In this document: piece after piece, positions 57,470 to 64,000 of the stretch
Layout: each line of letters starts with the position of its first letter
Position numbering within the stretch: position 1 is the stretch's first letter
DNA from: Faecalibacterium sp. I4-1-79
GTDB lineage: Bacteria > Bacillota > Clostridia > Oscillospirales > Ruminococcaceae
Direction: 5' to 3'
Assembly (NCBI RefSeq): GCF_023347235.1
Contig: NZ_CP094467.1
Location: 2,542,001 to 2,606,000, forward strand
DNA: 64,000 nucleotides
Translations under genes and position numbers: made by a program
The notes under the pieces: model-generated
The model's database searches: none
What the model was told of the DNA's origin: nothing
Seen by the model: the letters and a program-made list of their open reading frames with translations, nothing else

Positions 57470-59056
57470 ATGTGTTGTGTTATGGGTTATACGGGGCACG
57501 ACCTGAGTGCCGAAAAATTCAAAGAGTATCTGCTGCGCACCGTGGACCGCGGGCCGGACGACCAGCGGGTGGTGGAGGGTCCCTACGGCCTGATGGGCTT
57601 TGGGCGGCTTGCCATCATGGGACTGACCCCGGAGGGGATGCAGCCCTTTTACCGGGGCGCCGACTGCGTGGTGTGCAACGGCGAACTGTACGGTTTCCGG
57701 TTCGAAAAAGAGATCTTAAAGCGCCGGGGCTATAAGTTCTGCTCTGACTGCGACTGCGAGATCCTGCTGCCGCTGTACTACGAGTACGGGCTGGATATGT
57801 TCCGCCACATGGACGCGGAGTTTGCACTTATTCTGTATGATTCCCGCAAGGATCGGCTCATCGCCGCCCGCGACCCCATCGGCATCCGTCCGCTGTTCTA
57901 CGGCTACTCCAAGTCCAGCCACAAGATCGCCTTTTCCTCCGAGATGCGCAACCTCATCGGCTGGTGCGATGATATCCGTCCCTTCCCCATTGGCAGCTAC
58001 TACTGCGACGGCCGCTTTGTGCGCTACGAGGACATTGCGGACGTGCCCGCCCCCATGCAGGACGATATGCCCACCATCCTGAAGAACATCCGCGAGAAGC
58101 TGATCGCCGGTGTGGAAAAGCGGCTGGATGCCGATGCACCCGTGGGCTTTCTGCTTTCCGGCGGGCTCGACTCCTCCTTGGTGTGCTCCATTGCCGCCAA
58201 AAAGCTGGGCAAGCCCATCCGCACCTTTGCCATCGGCATGGACACCGATGCCATCGACCTGAAATACGCCCGGCAGACTGCGGACTATCTTGGCAGCGAG
58301 CACCACGAGATTATCATCAACCGCGAGATGGTGCTCAGCAGCTTGGAAGAGGTCATCCGGCTGCTGGGCACATGGGATATCACCACCATCCGCGCCAGCA
58401 TGGGTATGTACCTGCTGTGCAAGGCCATTCACGAGCAGACCGATGTACGTGTGCTGCTGACCGGCGAGATCTCGGACGAGCTGTTCGGCTACAAATACAC
58501 CGACTACGCCCCCACCGCCGATGCTTTCCAGCAGGAGAGCCAGAAGCGCATCCGGGAGCTGTACATGTACGATGTGCTGCGGGCAGACCGCTGCATCTCC
58601 TCCAACAGCATCGAGGCGCGGGTGCCCTTTGGCGACTTGGATTTTGTGCGCTACGTCATGGCCATCGACCCGGAAAAGAAGCTGAACCGCTACGGCAAGG
58701 GCAAGTACCTGCTGCGCAAGGCCTTTGAGGGCGACTGGCTGCCGCCGGAGATCCTGTGGCGTGAAAAGGCCGCCTTCTCGGACGCCGTAGGCCACAGCAT
58801 GGTGGACGACATCAAAGAGTACGCCGAAAGCCTGTACACCGAGGAGGAGTTCCAGATGCGCCGGGCAAACTACTCGGCACACTGCATGCCCTTTACCAAG
58901 GAGAGTTTGCTGTACCGGGAGATCTTCGAGAAATACTACTACGACCAGAGCCGCACCATCGTGGGCTTCTGGATGCCCAACAAAGCATGGCCGGGCTGCA
59001 ACGTCAACGATCCCTCTGCCCGCGTGCTGGCAAACTACGGTGCCTCCGGCGTGTAA
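57470..59056 (+). CDS. asnB: Glutamine-hydrolysing asparagine synthetase
   Basis: 528 residues. The N-terminal Ntn glutaminase starts with MCC, so Cys2 is the nucleophile after Met removal; RLAIMGL and NGELYGF are in place. The synthetase domain has the pyrophosphate loop SGGLDSS (230-236) and ends with FWMPNKAWPGCNVNDPSARVL. Makes asparagine from aspartate, glutamine and ATP. GAGGGG precedes the ATG. The tRNA-Asn T-box just upstream matches the product. Confidence 0.95.
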   Translation: MCCVMGYTGHDLSAEKFKEYLLRTVDRGPDDQRVVEGPYGLMGFGRLAIMGLTPEGMQPFYRGADCVVCNGELYGFRFEKEILKRRGYKFCSDCDCEILLPLYYEYGLDMFRHMDAEFALILYDSRKDRLIAARDPIGIRPLFYGYSKSSHKIAFSSEMRNLIGWCDDIRPFPIGSYYCDGRFVRYEDIADVPAPMQDDMPTILKNIREKLIAGVEKRLDADAPVGFLLSGGLDSSLVCSIAAKKLGKPIRTFAIGMDTDAIDLKYARQTADYLGSEHHEIIINREMVLSSLEEVIRLLGTWDITTIRASMGMYLLCKAIHEQTDVRVLLTGEISDELFGYKYTDYAPTADAFQQESQKRIRELYMYDVLRADRCISSNSIEARVPFGDLDFVRYVMAIDPEKKLNRYGKGKYLLRKAFEGDWLPPEILWREKAAFSDAVGHSMVDDIKEYAESLYTEEEFQMRRANYSAHCMPFTKESLLYREIFEKYYYDQSRTIVGFWMPNKAWPGCNVNDPSARVLANYGASGV

Positions 59057-59140
59057 CGCCAGAGCATTTTTCAGCAGAAAACTTTTTATGATTTCGGAAC
59101 ACCGGAGCATCTGCGGACGCTCCGGTGTTCCATTTTTACG
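59057..59140 (-). repeat. Dispersed hairpin element, copy F (outer end shortened)
   Basis: Begins directly after the asnB stop. Stem GGAACACCGGAGC (59096-59108) pairs with 59119-59131 around a loop containing TCTGCGGA (59110-59117), followed by ATTTTTACG. It serves as the asnB terminator. Confidence 0.75.
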
Positions 59141-59141
59141 C

Positions 59142-59185
59142 AAAAAAGCCCCCGCCGACAGAGGGAAAAAAGTGTCGGCGGGGGC
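59142..59185 (-). terminator. Terminator of the EF-G-like gene
   Basis: On minus GCCCCCGCCGACA pairs with TGTCGGCGGGGGC (13 pairs), followed by TTTTTT. Confidence 0.92.
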
Positions 59186-59216
59186 TCAGGAAAATGTCAA
59201 ATCAGGGGTTCAGGGC

Positions 59217-61301
59217 TCAGTCGTCTGCGGCCTCGTCCAGATTACCCAGCTTCTTGGCCTGCTCCACAACGGCAGGCACCAACATCTCGGGCAGAGTCTC
59301 GTAACGGGCGAACTCGGTGGTGAACCAGCCGCGGCCCTGCGTGGTCTGACGGATAAAGGTGGTAAAGTTTGCAAGCTCTGCCAGCGGCACCTCGGCAATG
59401 ATGGTCTGCAAGCCGTCCTCGTCCGGCTCCATGCCCAGCACACGGCCGCGGCGCTTGGTCACATCGCCCATGATATCGCCGGTGTTGTCGTTGGGCACAT
59501 GGGCTTTCAGGGTGTGGATGGGCTCCAGAATGACGGGGCCGGCCTCCGGCATAGCGGCTTTATAGGCCAACTTTGCAGCCATGATAAAGGCCATTTCAGA
59601 GCTATCCACCGGGTGGTAGCTGCCGTCCAGCAGGGTGGCCTTCAGGCCGACCACGGGGTAACCGGCCAACACGCCCTTTTCGGCAGCCAGACGCACGCCC
59701 TTTTCCACGGCGGGGAAGAAGTTCTTGGGCACGCTGCCGCCGAACACCTTCTCCTCGAACACCACCTGCTCGCTGTCGCAGGGCTCGAAGTTGATGATAA
59801 CATCACCGAACTGGCCGTGACCGCCGGTCTGCTTCTTATGGCGCCCCTGCTTCTGGCAGGCCTTGCGGATGGACTCGCGGTAGGCGATGCGGGGAGCTTC
59901 CAGACCGATCTCCACGCCGAACTTGTTCTTCAGCTTGGCCTTGACCACGTCCAGATGCTGCTCACCCAAGCCGCCGATGACCTGCTGATGGGTCTCGGCG
60001 TTATTGATGTAGCACAGGGTGGGATCTTCTTCCATCAGGCGTGCCAGTGCGCTGGAGATCTTGCCCTCGTCGCCCTTCTTGGCCACGGTAACAGCCATAA
60101 ACAGGCTGGGCTTGGGGAACACAGGCGCGGGCAGCTTGACCACGCGGTCTGCATCGCACAGGGTATCGCCGGTCTTTGCGCTCACCAGCTTTGCCACTGC
60201 GCCGATATCACCGGCACCGATGCCGTCGTTCTCGATCTGCTTCTTGCCAATGATGGTCAGGGGTTTAGTGATCTTTTCCACCTCGCCGGTGCGGGCGTTG
60301 GTCAGCGGTTCGCCTGCGGTCACCTTGCCGCTGATAACACGCAGATAGCTCAGCTTGCCCACGAACGGGTCAGCCACGGTCTTAAAGACGTAGGCGGCAG
60401 TGGGTTCGTCCTCGGTGCAGTGCAGCTCCACCGGCTCGCCGTTGGCGTCCTCGGCCAGCGTGCTGGCCTCGTGCTCCGGGCTGGGCAGCAGCTTGTGCAT
60501 ATTGAACAGCAGCATATCCAGTGCCTGCATATTCACGGCGCTGCCGCAGAACACGGGGGTGATCAGGCCATCCTTAACGCCCTTTCGCATACCCTCCACG
60601 ATCTCCTCGGTGGTAAAGGGCTCGCCGCCGAAGAACTTTTCCATCAGCTCATCGTCGGTTTCCGCAATGGCCTCGCTCATGGCCTCGATCAGGCCCTGGA
60701 AACGGTGACCGATGTCCGGCAGGTCCACCTGGATCTGCTTGCCGCCCTCGTACTTGAAGGCCTTCTGGCTGAACAGGTTGATGTACACGGGGGTGCCGTC
60801 GTCCAGCTTTGCGGGCACGACACAGGGGCAGACGGTGGAGCCGAAGCGGATCTTCATATCCTCAAGGATCTTGAAGTAGTTGGCGTTTTCCAGATCGCAC
60901 TTGGAGACGAACACCATGGTGGCCTTGCCGTTCTTGCGCGCCAGCTGGAACGCCTTTTCTGCGCCCACAGTAACGCCGCTGCGGCCGGACACGCACACCA
61001 GCACGCTCTCGGCGGCGCGGATGCCCTCGTACTCGCCTGCTTCAAAGTCGAACAGACCCGGTGCATCGATCAGGTTGTACTTGATGCCCTCGTACTCCAC
61101 CGGCACAACGGACGCCGACAGGCTGGCCTTGCGCTTTGCTTCCTCGGGATCAAAGTCCGAAATCGTGGTACCGTCCTCAACCCGGCCCATACGCTCGGCA
61201 GCGCCCGAAAAATAGACCAGTGCTTCGGTCAGCGTGGTCTTGCCGCTGCCGGCATGGCCGGCAATCAGAATATTGCGGATGTTGTTGCTTGCGTATTTCA
61301 T
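59217..61301 (-). CDS. Elongation factor G-like GTPase
   Basis: 694 residues, EF-G length. P-loop AGHAGSGKTT (14-23), switch II DAPG (79-82), then the G4 motif reads SKCD (133-136) where EF-G has NKxD. Domains II-V follow (TGGHGQFGDVIINFEP, AAMPEAGPVILEPIH, RRGRVLG). This is the paralogue often called EF-G2/EF-G-like or FusA2, not the canonical factor beside rpsG-tuf. Its exact role is unknown. Start ATG 61301, with GAGGG about 10 bases upstream. A -10 box TATTAT lies at 61368-61373 without a good -35. Confidence 0.88.
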   Translation of the reverse strand: MKYASNNIRNILIAGHAGSGKTTLTEALVYFSGAAERMGRVEDGTTISDFDPEEAKRKASLSASVVPVEYEGIKYNLIDAPGLFDFEAGEYEGIRAAESVLVCVSGRSGVTVGAEKAFQLARKNGKATMVFVSKCDLENANYFKILEDMKIRFGSTVCPCVVPAKLDDGTPVYINLFSQKAFKYEGGKQIQVDLPDIGHRFQGLIEAMSEAIAETDDELMEKFFGGEPFTTEEIVEGMRKGVKDGLITPVFCGSAVNMQALDMLLFNMHKLLPSPEHEASTLAEDANGEPVELHCTEDEPTAAYVFKTVADPFVGKLSYLRVISGKVTAGEPLTNARTGEVEKITKPLTIIGKKQIENDGIGAGDIGAVAKLVSAKTGDTLCDADRVVKLPAPVFPKPSLFMAVTVAKKGDEGKISSALARLMEEDPTLCYINNAETHQQVIGGLGEQHLDVVKAKLKNKFGVEIGLEAPRIAYRESIRKACQKQGRHKKQTGGHGQFGDVIINFEPCDSEQVVFEEKVFGGSVPKNFFPAVEKGVRLAAEKGVLAGYPVVGLKATLLDGSYHPVDSSEMAFIMAAKLAYKAAMPEAGPVILEPIHTLKAHVPNDNTGDIMGDVTKRRGRVLGMEPDEDGLQTIIAEVPLAELANFTTFIRQTTQGRGWFTTEFARYETLPEMLVPAVVEQAKKLGNLDEAADD

Positions 61302-61496
61302 ATCGGTTTTTCCCTCATTTCCGCCGCACGGAGCATTCTCTCCGTTTTTGTGGCATATTTTACAAAGATAATACCACACTTGAAATGATTTTTAAATATA
61401 TCGTTTCAAATTTTAGCAAAAACGCCTGCCAAACTTCCGGGCACTGTTTTGTGCAAGTTGACATTGGGGTGTAAAACAGACGGGCAGAAAAAGCAG

Positions 61497-61536
61497 AACT
61501 CCCGGCAGCGCGTACAGGCGCAGAACCGGGAGTTTT
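61497..61536. terminator. Orphan bidirectional hairpin
   Basis: AACTCCCGG pairs with CCGGGAGTT, with an A-run on the left and TTTT on the right. It lies between the EF-G-like gene promoter and the first toxin-like promoter; no gene obviously ends here. Nothing else is seen in 61380-61496. Confidence 0.5.
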
Positions 61537-61538
61537 CG

Positions 61539-61567
61539 TTGCAAATATGCGGGTTTTATGGTATGCT
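61539..61567 (+). promoter_or_regulatory. Promoter of toxin-like mRNA 1
   Basis: TTGCAA (61539-61544), a 17-base spacer and TATGCT (61562-61567). The leader of about 125 bases starts near GGCGCTGATTGCATAATCGG. Confidence 0.65.
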
Positions 61568-61696
61568 GTAAGTGCCGCTTCGGCGGTAAGGGCGCTGATT
61601 GCATAATCGGTGGTCTAGCTCCTTCCGGCTGCGCGCCAGAGGGGACGAAAAACTTTTTGCTTCCCCTGACGCGAAAGCGGAAAGGGGGGATGCTTC

Positions 61697-61798
61697 ATGA
61701 CGTTTGAACAGGTCGTGCTGCTGCTCACGCTGCTTGGCGGAGCAATCTACATTACCTTCGAGATCACATGGACGATTTCCAACGGCAAAAAGAAATGA
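61697..61798 (+). CDS. Small hydrophobic peptide 1, type I toxin-like (33 aa)
   Basis: ATG 61697 to TGA 61796-61798, with GGGGGG 7 bases upstream. Starts MTFEQVVLLLTLLGG, one membrane span, then a charged tail SNGKKK. This is the shape of the putative holin-like/Fst/TxpA toxins. The Shine-Dalgarno run can pair with CTTCCCCT about 25 bases upstream, so translation is probably restrained in the full mRNA. A strong minus-strand promoter downstream (61892-61920) fires back across the 3' end. Toxicity is inferred, not shown. Confidence 0.7.
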   Translation: MTFEQVVLLLTLLGGAIYITFEITWTISNGKKK

Positions 61799-61885
61799 CC
61801 GCTCATGCCCTCAGAAAGCAAGCGGTCATTCTTTACGACTGATTAGCCGGATGAGGAGCTGACCATTGCAGTCAGCGCTCTTTCT
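61790..61885 (-). ncRNA. Predicted antisense RNA 1 (antitoxin)
   Basis: From the minus promoter TTGACA (61915-61920), 17-base spacer, TATACT (61892-61897), transcription would start near 61885. It would end after the stem AGCGGTC/GACCGCT (61821-61827, 61797-61803), which on minus is followed by ATTTCTTTTT. Length about 95 bases, complementary to the 3' end of the toxin mRNA including the stop codon. Confidence 0.65.
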
Positions 61886-61891
61886 ATTCGT

Positions 61892-61920
61892 AGTATAGTC
61901 TATTTTTCCGGGTTTGTCAA
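61892..61920 (-). promoter_or_regulatory. Antisense promoter 1
   Basis: TTGACA (61915-61920), 17 bases, TATACT (61892-61897) on minus. A near-consensus promoter with no minus-strand gene downstream before the EF-G-like region. Confidence 0.8.
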
Positions 61921-61958
61921 GCCGCAGACCCGTTGGAAAAGGCAGGAGGTTTTACGCG

Positions 61959-62438
61959 ATGAAACGCGAGGATTATATCAACTGGGACGAATATTTTATG
62001 GGTATTGCGCTGCTTACCGCCATGCGCTCCAAGGACCCCAACAGTCAGGTGGGCGCGTGCATCGTAAGCCCGGAAAACAAGATCCTTTCCCTAGGCTACA
62101 ACGGGATGCCCATGGGCTGCAGCGATGACGAGATGCCTTGGGAGCGGGAGGGCGCCCCCCTGCAGACCAAGTATATGTACGTCTGCCACGCCGAGCTGAA
62201 CGCCATTCTCAACAGCGCCCACAACAACCTGAAGGGTGCCCGGGTGTATGTGACTCTGTTCCCCTGCAACGAGTGCACCAAGGCCATCATCCAGTCCGGC
62301 ATTGCCGAGGTGGTGTACTACGGCGACAAGTACCACGACAGCGATTCCAGCATTGCGGCGCGGTTCATGTTCGAGCACGCCGGTGTCCGGCTGACCCCCT
62401 ATAAGCCCACCGGACGCCGGGCAGAGCTGGAGTTGTAA
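61959..62438 (+). CDS. dCMP deaminase (ComEB-like)
   Basis: 159 residues. Zinc-dependent deamination of dCMP to dUMP for dTTP synthesis. Zinc ligands are in CHAELNAI (His77, catalytic Glu79) and PCNEC (Cys103, Cys106). [16 protein letters not shown] is the nucleotide-binding region of dCMP deaminases. AGGAGG lies 8-9 bases before ATG 61959. It lies between two toxin-like loci and has no clear promoter of its own, so it may rely on read-through or on an unrecognised site. Confidence 0.93.
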   Translation: MKREDYINWDEYFMGIALLTAMRSKDPNSQVGACIVSPENKILSLGYNGMPMGCSDDEMPWEREGAPLQTKYMYVCHAELNAILNSAHNNLKGARVYVTLFPCNECTKAIIQSGIAEVVYYGDKYHDSDSSIAARFMFEHAGVRLTPYKPTGRRAELEL

Positions 62439-62452
62439 GCATAACCTTTTTA

Positions 62453-62481
62453 TTGCAATTCGCAATAATTTATGTTATTCT
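62453..62481 (+). promoter_or_regulatory. Promoter of toxin-like mRNA 2
   Basis: TTGCAA (62453-62458), a 17-base spacer and TATTCT (62476-62481), directly after the dCMP deaminase stop. Confidence 0.68.
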
Positions 62482-62633
62482 ACCCATAAGACGCTGATTG
62501 CATCATTGGTGGTCATGCTTTCTGTCCCGTATCGCTGATTCTTCCTGTACATGGAACGAAGCAGAGGTTCAGGGAGGGAAACTTTTTTGAAGAAAACTTC
62601 CCTGCGCCTTGAAGGCGAAGGGAGGGATATCGT

Positions 62634-62771
62634 TTGAATCTGACAGAAGTTTTGAATCTTCTCATGGTCATTCTCACCCTGTTGGGACTGATTTTGGAAG
62701 TAGTCCGTCTGACCGTCGAGGTCATGGATAAGAACTCGCAGAAGAAAAATGACGACAACAAAAAAGATTGA
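62634..62771 (+). CDS. Small hydrophobic peptide 2, type I toxin-like (45 aa)
   Basis: TTG 62634 to TGA 62769-62771, with GGAGGG 7 bases upstream. After the initiator it reads NLTEVLNLLMVILTLLGL, one membrane span, then a highly charged tail with SQKKNDDNKKD. A paralogue in layout of the peptide at 61697-61798. The Shine-Dalgarno can be masked by ACTTCCCT just upstream, with CGCCTT/AAGGCG forming an inner stem. ATG at codon 11 is a poorer start. Toxicity is inferred. Confidence 0.68.
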   Translation: MNLTEVLNLLMVILTLLGLILEVVRLTVEVMDKNSQKKNDDNKKD

Positions 62772-62854
62772 CCGCCTCCAGAGTTCCAGCCTGAGCGGTC
62801 AATCTTTTGACTAATACGGGACGGAAAGCTGACCTGTGCAGTCAGCGTCCTTCT
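62760..62854 (-). ncRNA. Predicted antisense RNA 2 (antitoxin)
   Basis: Predicted start near 62854 from the promoter at 62861-62889. The bidirectional terminator GATTGACCGC (62766-62775) / GCGGTCAATC (62795-62804) is a perfect 10-pair stem, followed on minus by TTTTTT and on plus by TTTTG. About 95 bases, antisense to the end of toxin-like mRNA 2. Confidence 0.65.
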
Positions 62855-62860
62855 GTTTAT

Positions 62861-62889
62861 AGTATAACCTTTGCCGTGTTCTTTGTCAA
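62861..62889 (-). promoter_or_regulatory. Antisense promoter 2
   Basis: TTGACA (62884-62889), 17 bases, TATACT (62861-62866) on minus; same hexamers and spacing as antisense promoter 1. Confidence 0.8.
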
Positions 62890-62910
62890 GGCAGGCACGA
62901 ATGTTCCCTC

Positions 62911-62939
62911 TTGACCTTCCCGATGCAACGTATTATAAT
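62911..62939 (+). promoter_or_regulatory. argF promoter
   Basis: TTGACC (62911-62916), a 17-base spacer and TATAAT (62934-62939). Confidence 0.85.
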
Positions 62940-62951
62940 AGAATCACAGCT

Positions 62952-62965
62952 TGAATAAATATTCA
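62952..62965 (+). promoter_or_regulatory. ARG box (ArgR operator)
   Basis: TGAATAAATATTCA, a perfect palindrome matching the TGAATWWWWATTCA ArgR consensus, about 12 bases past the -10 box at the expected transcription start. Arginine-dependent repression of argF is inferred. Confidence 0.82.
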
Positions 62966-62995
62966 GCGGTTATTGCATAGAGAGGGAAATATACA

Positions 62996-63991
62996 ATGGA
63001 ACTGAAAAATCGCAGCTTTTTGAAGCTATTGGACTACACCCCCGCCGAGATCGGGCAGCTGCTGGAGCTGGCCGCTGACCTGAAAGCCAAAAAGAAGGCC
63101 GGTATCCGTCACGACCAGCTGCGGGGCAAAAATATTGCCCTGATCTTTGAAAAGACCTCCACCCGCACCCGCTGCAGCTTTGAGGTAGCCGCCCACGATC
63201 TGGGCATGGAAGTGACCTATCTGGACCCCTCCGGCAGCCAGATCGGCAAAAAGGAGTCCATCGCCGATACCGCCCGGGTGCTGGGACGGATGTTTGACGG
63301 CATCGAGTACCGTGGCTACGGTCAGCAGATCGTGGAAGAGCTGGCGCACTACGCCGGCGTGCCGGTGTGGAACGGCCTGACCAACGAGTTCCACCCCACC
63401 CAGATCTTGGCCGATTTCCTTACCATTCAGGAACATTTCGGTCATTTGAAGGGCATCCACTTTGTTTACTTTGGGGACGCCCGCTACAACATGGGCAACA
63501 GCCTGATGGTGGGCTGTGCCAAGATGGGCCTGCACTTTACCGCCTGCGCACCCAAAAAGTACCAGCCGGACCCCGCGCTGGTGGAGCAGTGTCAGGCCAT
63601 TGCAGCCCAGACCGGTGCCACCCTCTCCTTTGAAGAGGACCCCGTCAAGGCCGCAAAGGGCGCAGACGTGCTGTACACCGATGTGTGGGTGTCCATGGGC
63701 GAGCCGGTTGAGGTGTGGGCAGAGCGCATCCACGATCTGGCCCCCTACCAGATCAATCAGGATCTGATGAATATTGCAGGCCCGGATGCAGTATTTATGC
63801 ATTGCCTGCCCGCCTACCACGACCACAAGACCACCGTGGGCAAGGAGATGGGCGAGCGCTTTGGCCGCGATGCCATGGAGGTGACCGACGAGGTGTTCGA
63901 AGGCCCCCAGAGCATCGTGTTTGACGAAGCCGAGAACCGGATGCACACCATCAAGGCGGTCATGGCAGCCACCTTGGGATATCAGGAATAA
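62996..63991 (+). CDS. argF: Ornithine carbamoyltransferase
   Basis: 331 residues, full length. Transfers carbamoyl phosphate to ornithine, giving citrulline in arginine synthesis. The carbamoyl-phosphate motif STRTR (55-59), FHPTQILAD (132-140), the ornithine-binding SMG (233-235, VWVSMGEP) and HCLP (269-272) are present. GAGAGGG precedes the ATG. A single ARG box at the promoter points to an anabolic, arginine-repressed enzyme; arcB of the deiminase pathway is less likely without neighbours. Confidence 0.95.
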   Translation: MELKNRSFLKLLDYTPAEIGQLLELAADLKAKKKAGIRHDQLRGKNIALIFEKTSTRTRCSFEVAAHDLGMEVTYLDPSGSQIGKKESIADTARVLGRMFDGIEYRGYGQQIVEELAHYAGVPVWNGLTNEFHPTQILADFLTIQEHFGHLKGIHFVYFGDARYNMGNSLMVGCAKMGLHFTACAPKKYQPDPALVEQCQAIAAQTGATLSFEEDPVKAAKGADVLYTDVWVSMGEPVEVWAERIHDLAPYQINQDLMNIAGPDAVFMHCLPAYHDHKTTVGKEMGERFGRDAMEVTDEVFEGPQSIVFDEAENRMHTIKAVMAATLGYQE

Positions 63992-64000
63992 AGAGATAAG

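Overview
The window looks like a chromosome segment of a Gram-positive, moderately GC-rich gut Firmicute of the Ruminococcaceae/Oscillospiraceae. The 16S sequence and overall protein character best resemble Faecalibacterium (F. prausnitzii group). That assignment is from memory of the family, not from a search. No phage, plasmid or insertion-sequence genes are seen. The content is core metabolism and information processing, joined by unusually rich intergenic regulatory and repeat sequence.

Layout. 1-5.8 kb: tail of an AGCS sodium:alanine symporter, a degenerate P-type-ATPase-like membrane protein with rlmB (minus), a 790-base AT-rich gap with a long inverted repeat, then fba. 5.8-6.9 kb: a PadR regulator and membrane partner with an operator over their promoter. 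6.95-12.3 kb: a complete 16S-23S-5S rRNA operon on minus with tandem promoters and no spacer tRNA. 12.4-16 kb: CPBP protease, YbjQ, MerR, a DEAD-box helicase and HU. 16.2-25.4 kb: pyrimidine synthesis in two minus-strand units, pyrC-pyrF-pyrK-pyrD and pyrE-carA-carB. The first unit has a translated leader peptide running into a terminator. 25.6-28.7 kb: cysE and a REC/HD-GYP/GGDEF protein. 29-35.7 kb: division and wall genes (coiled-coil gene, ftsZ, murA, ftsW, and a divergent class B PBP). 36-38 kb: xpt and a patatin. 38-41.7 kb: rplL, rplJ (with L10 leader), rplA, rplK, nusG, secE and rpmG. 41.9-47.5 kb: ddl, murI, a YwiB-like gene, argS and a dihydrouridine synthase. 48.1-55.5 kb: YfbR-like HD phosphohydrolase, YfhO-type membrane protein, a tryptophan-type T-box upstream of a TrpXYZ-like ABC transporter, and a HAD phosphatase. 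55.6-59.1 kb: GntR, a Fur-family regulator, and a T-box (Asn) with asnB. 59.2-64 kb: an EF-G-like GTPase, dCMP deaminase between two type I toxin-antitoxin-like loci, and argF behind an ARG box.

How it works together. Carbamoyl phosphate (carAB) feeds both pyrimidine synthesis and argF; pyrB and pyrR are not in the window. Amino-acid supply is sensed by RNA (two T-boxes) and by an apparent ArgR site. UTP supply is probably sensed by coupled translation in the pyrC leader. Cell-wall precursor and division genes (murA, ftsW, ftsZ, PBP, ddl, murI) sit in two clusters.

Most notable signals: (1) the pyrC leader, which resembles the enterobacterial pyrBI/pyrE attenuation design; (2) two paralogous small-membrane-protein genes, each with a convergent antisense promoter, a bidirectional terminator and a sequestered Shine-Dalgarno site; (3) a dispersed intergenic hairpin element with an invariant 8-base loop and variable stems, often placed right after stop codons; (4) a P-type-ATPase-like protein without the catalytic DKTGT motif; (5) a perfect 17-bp hairpin masking the murA ribosome-binding site.
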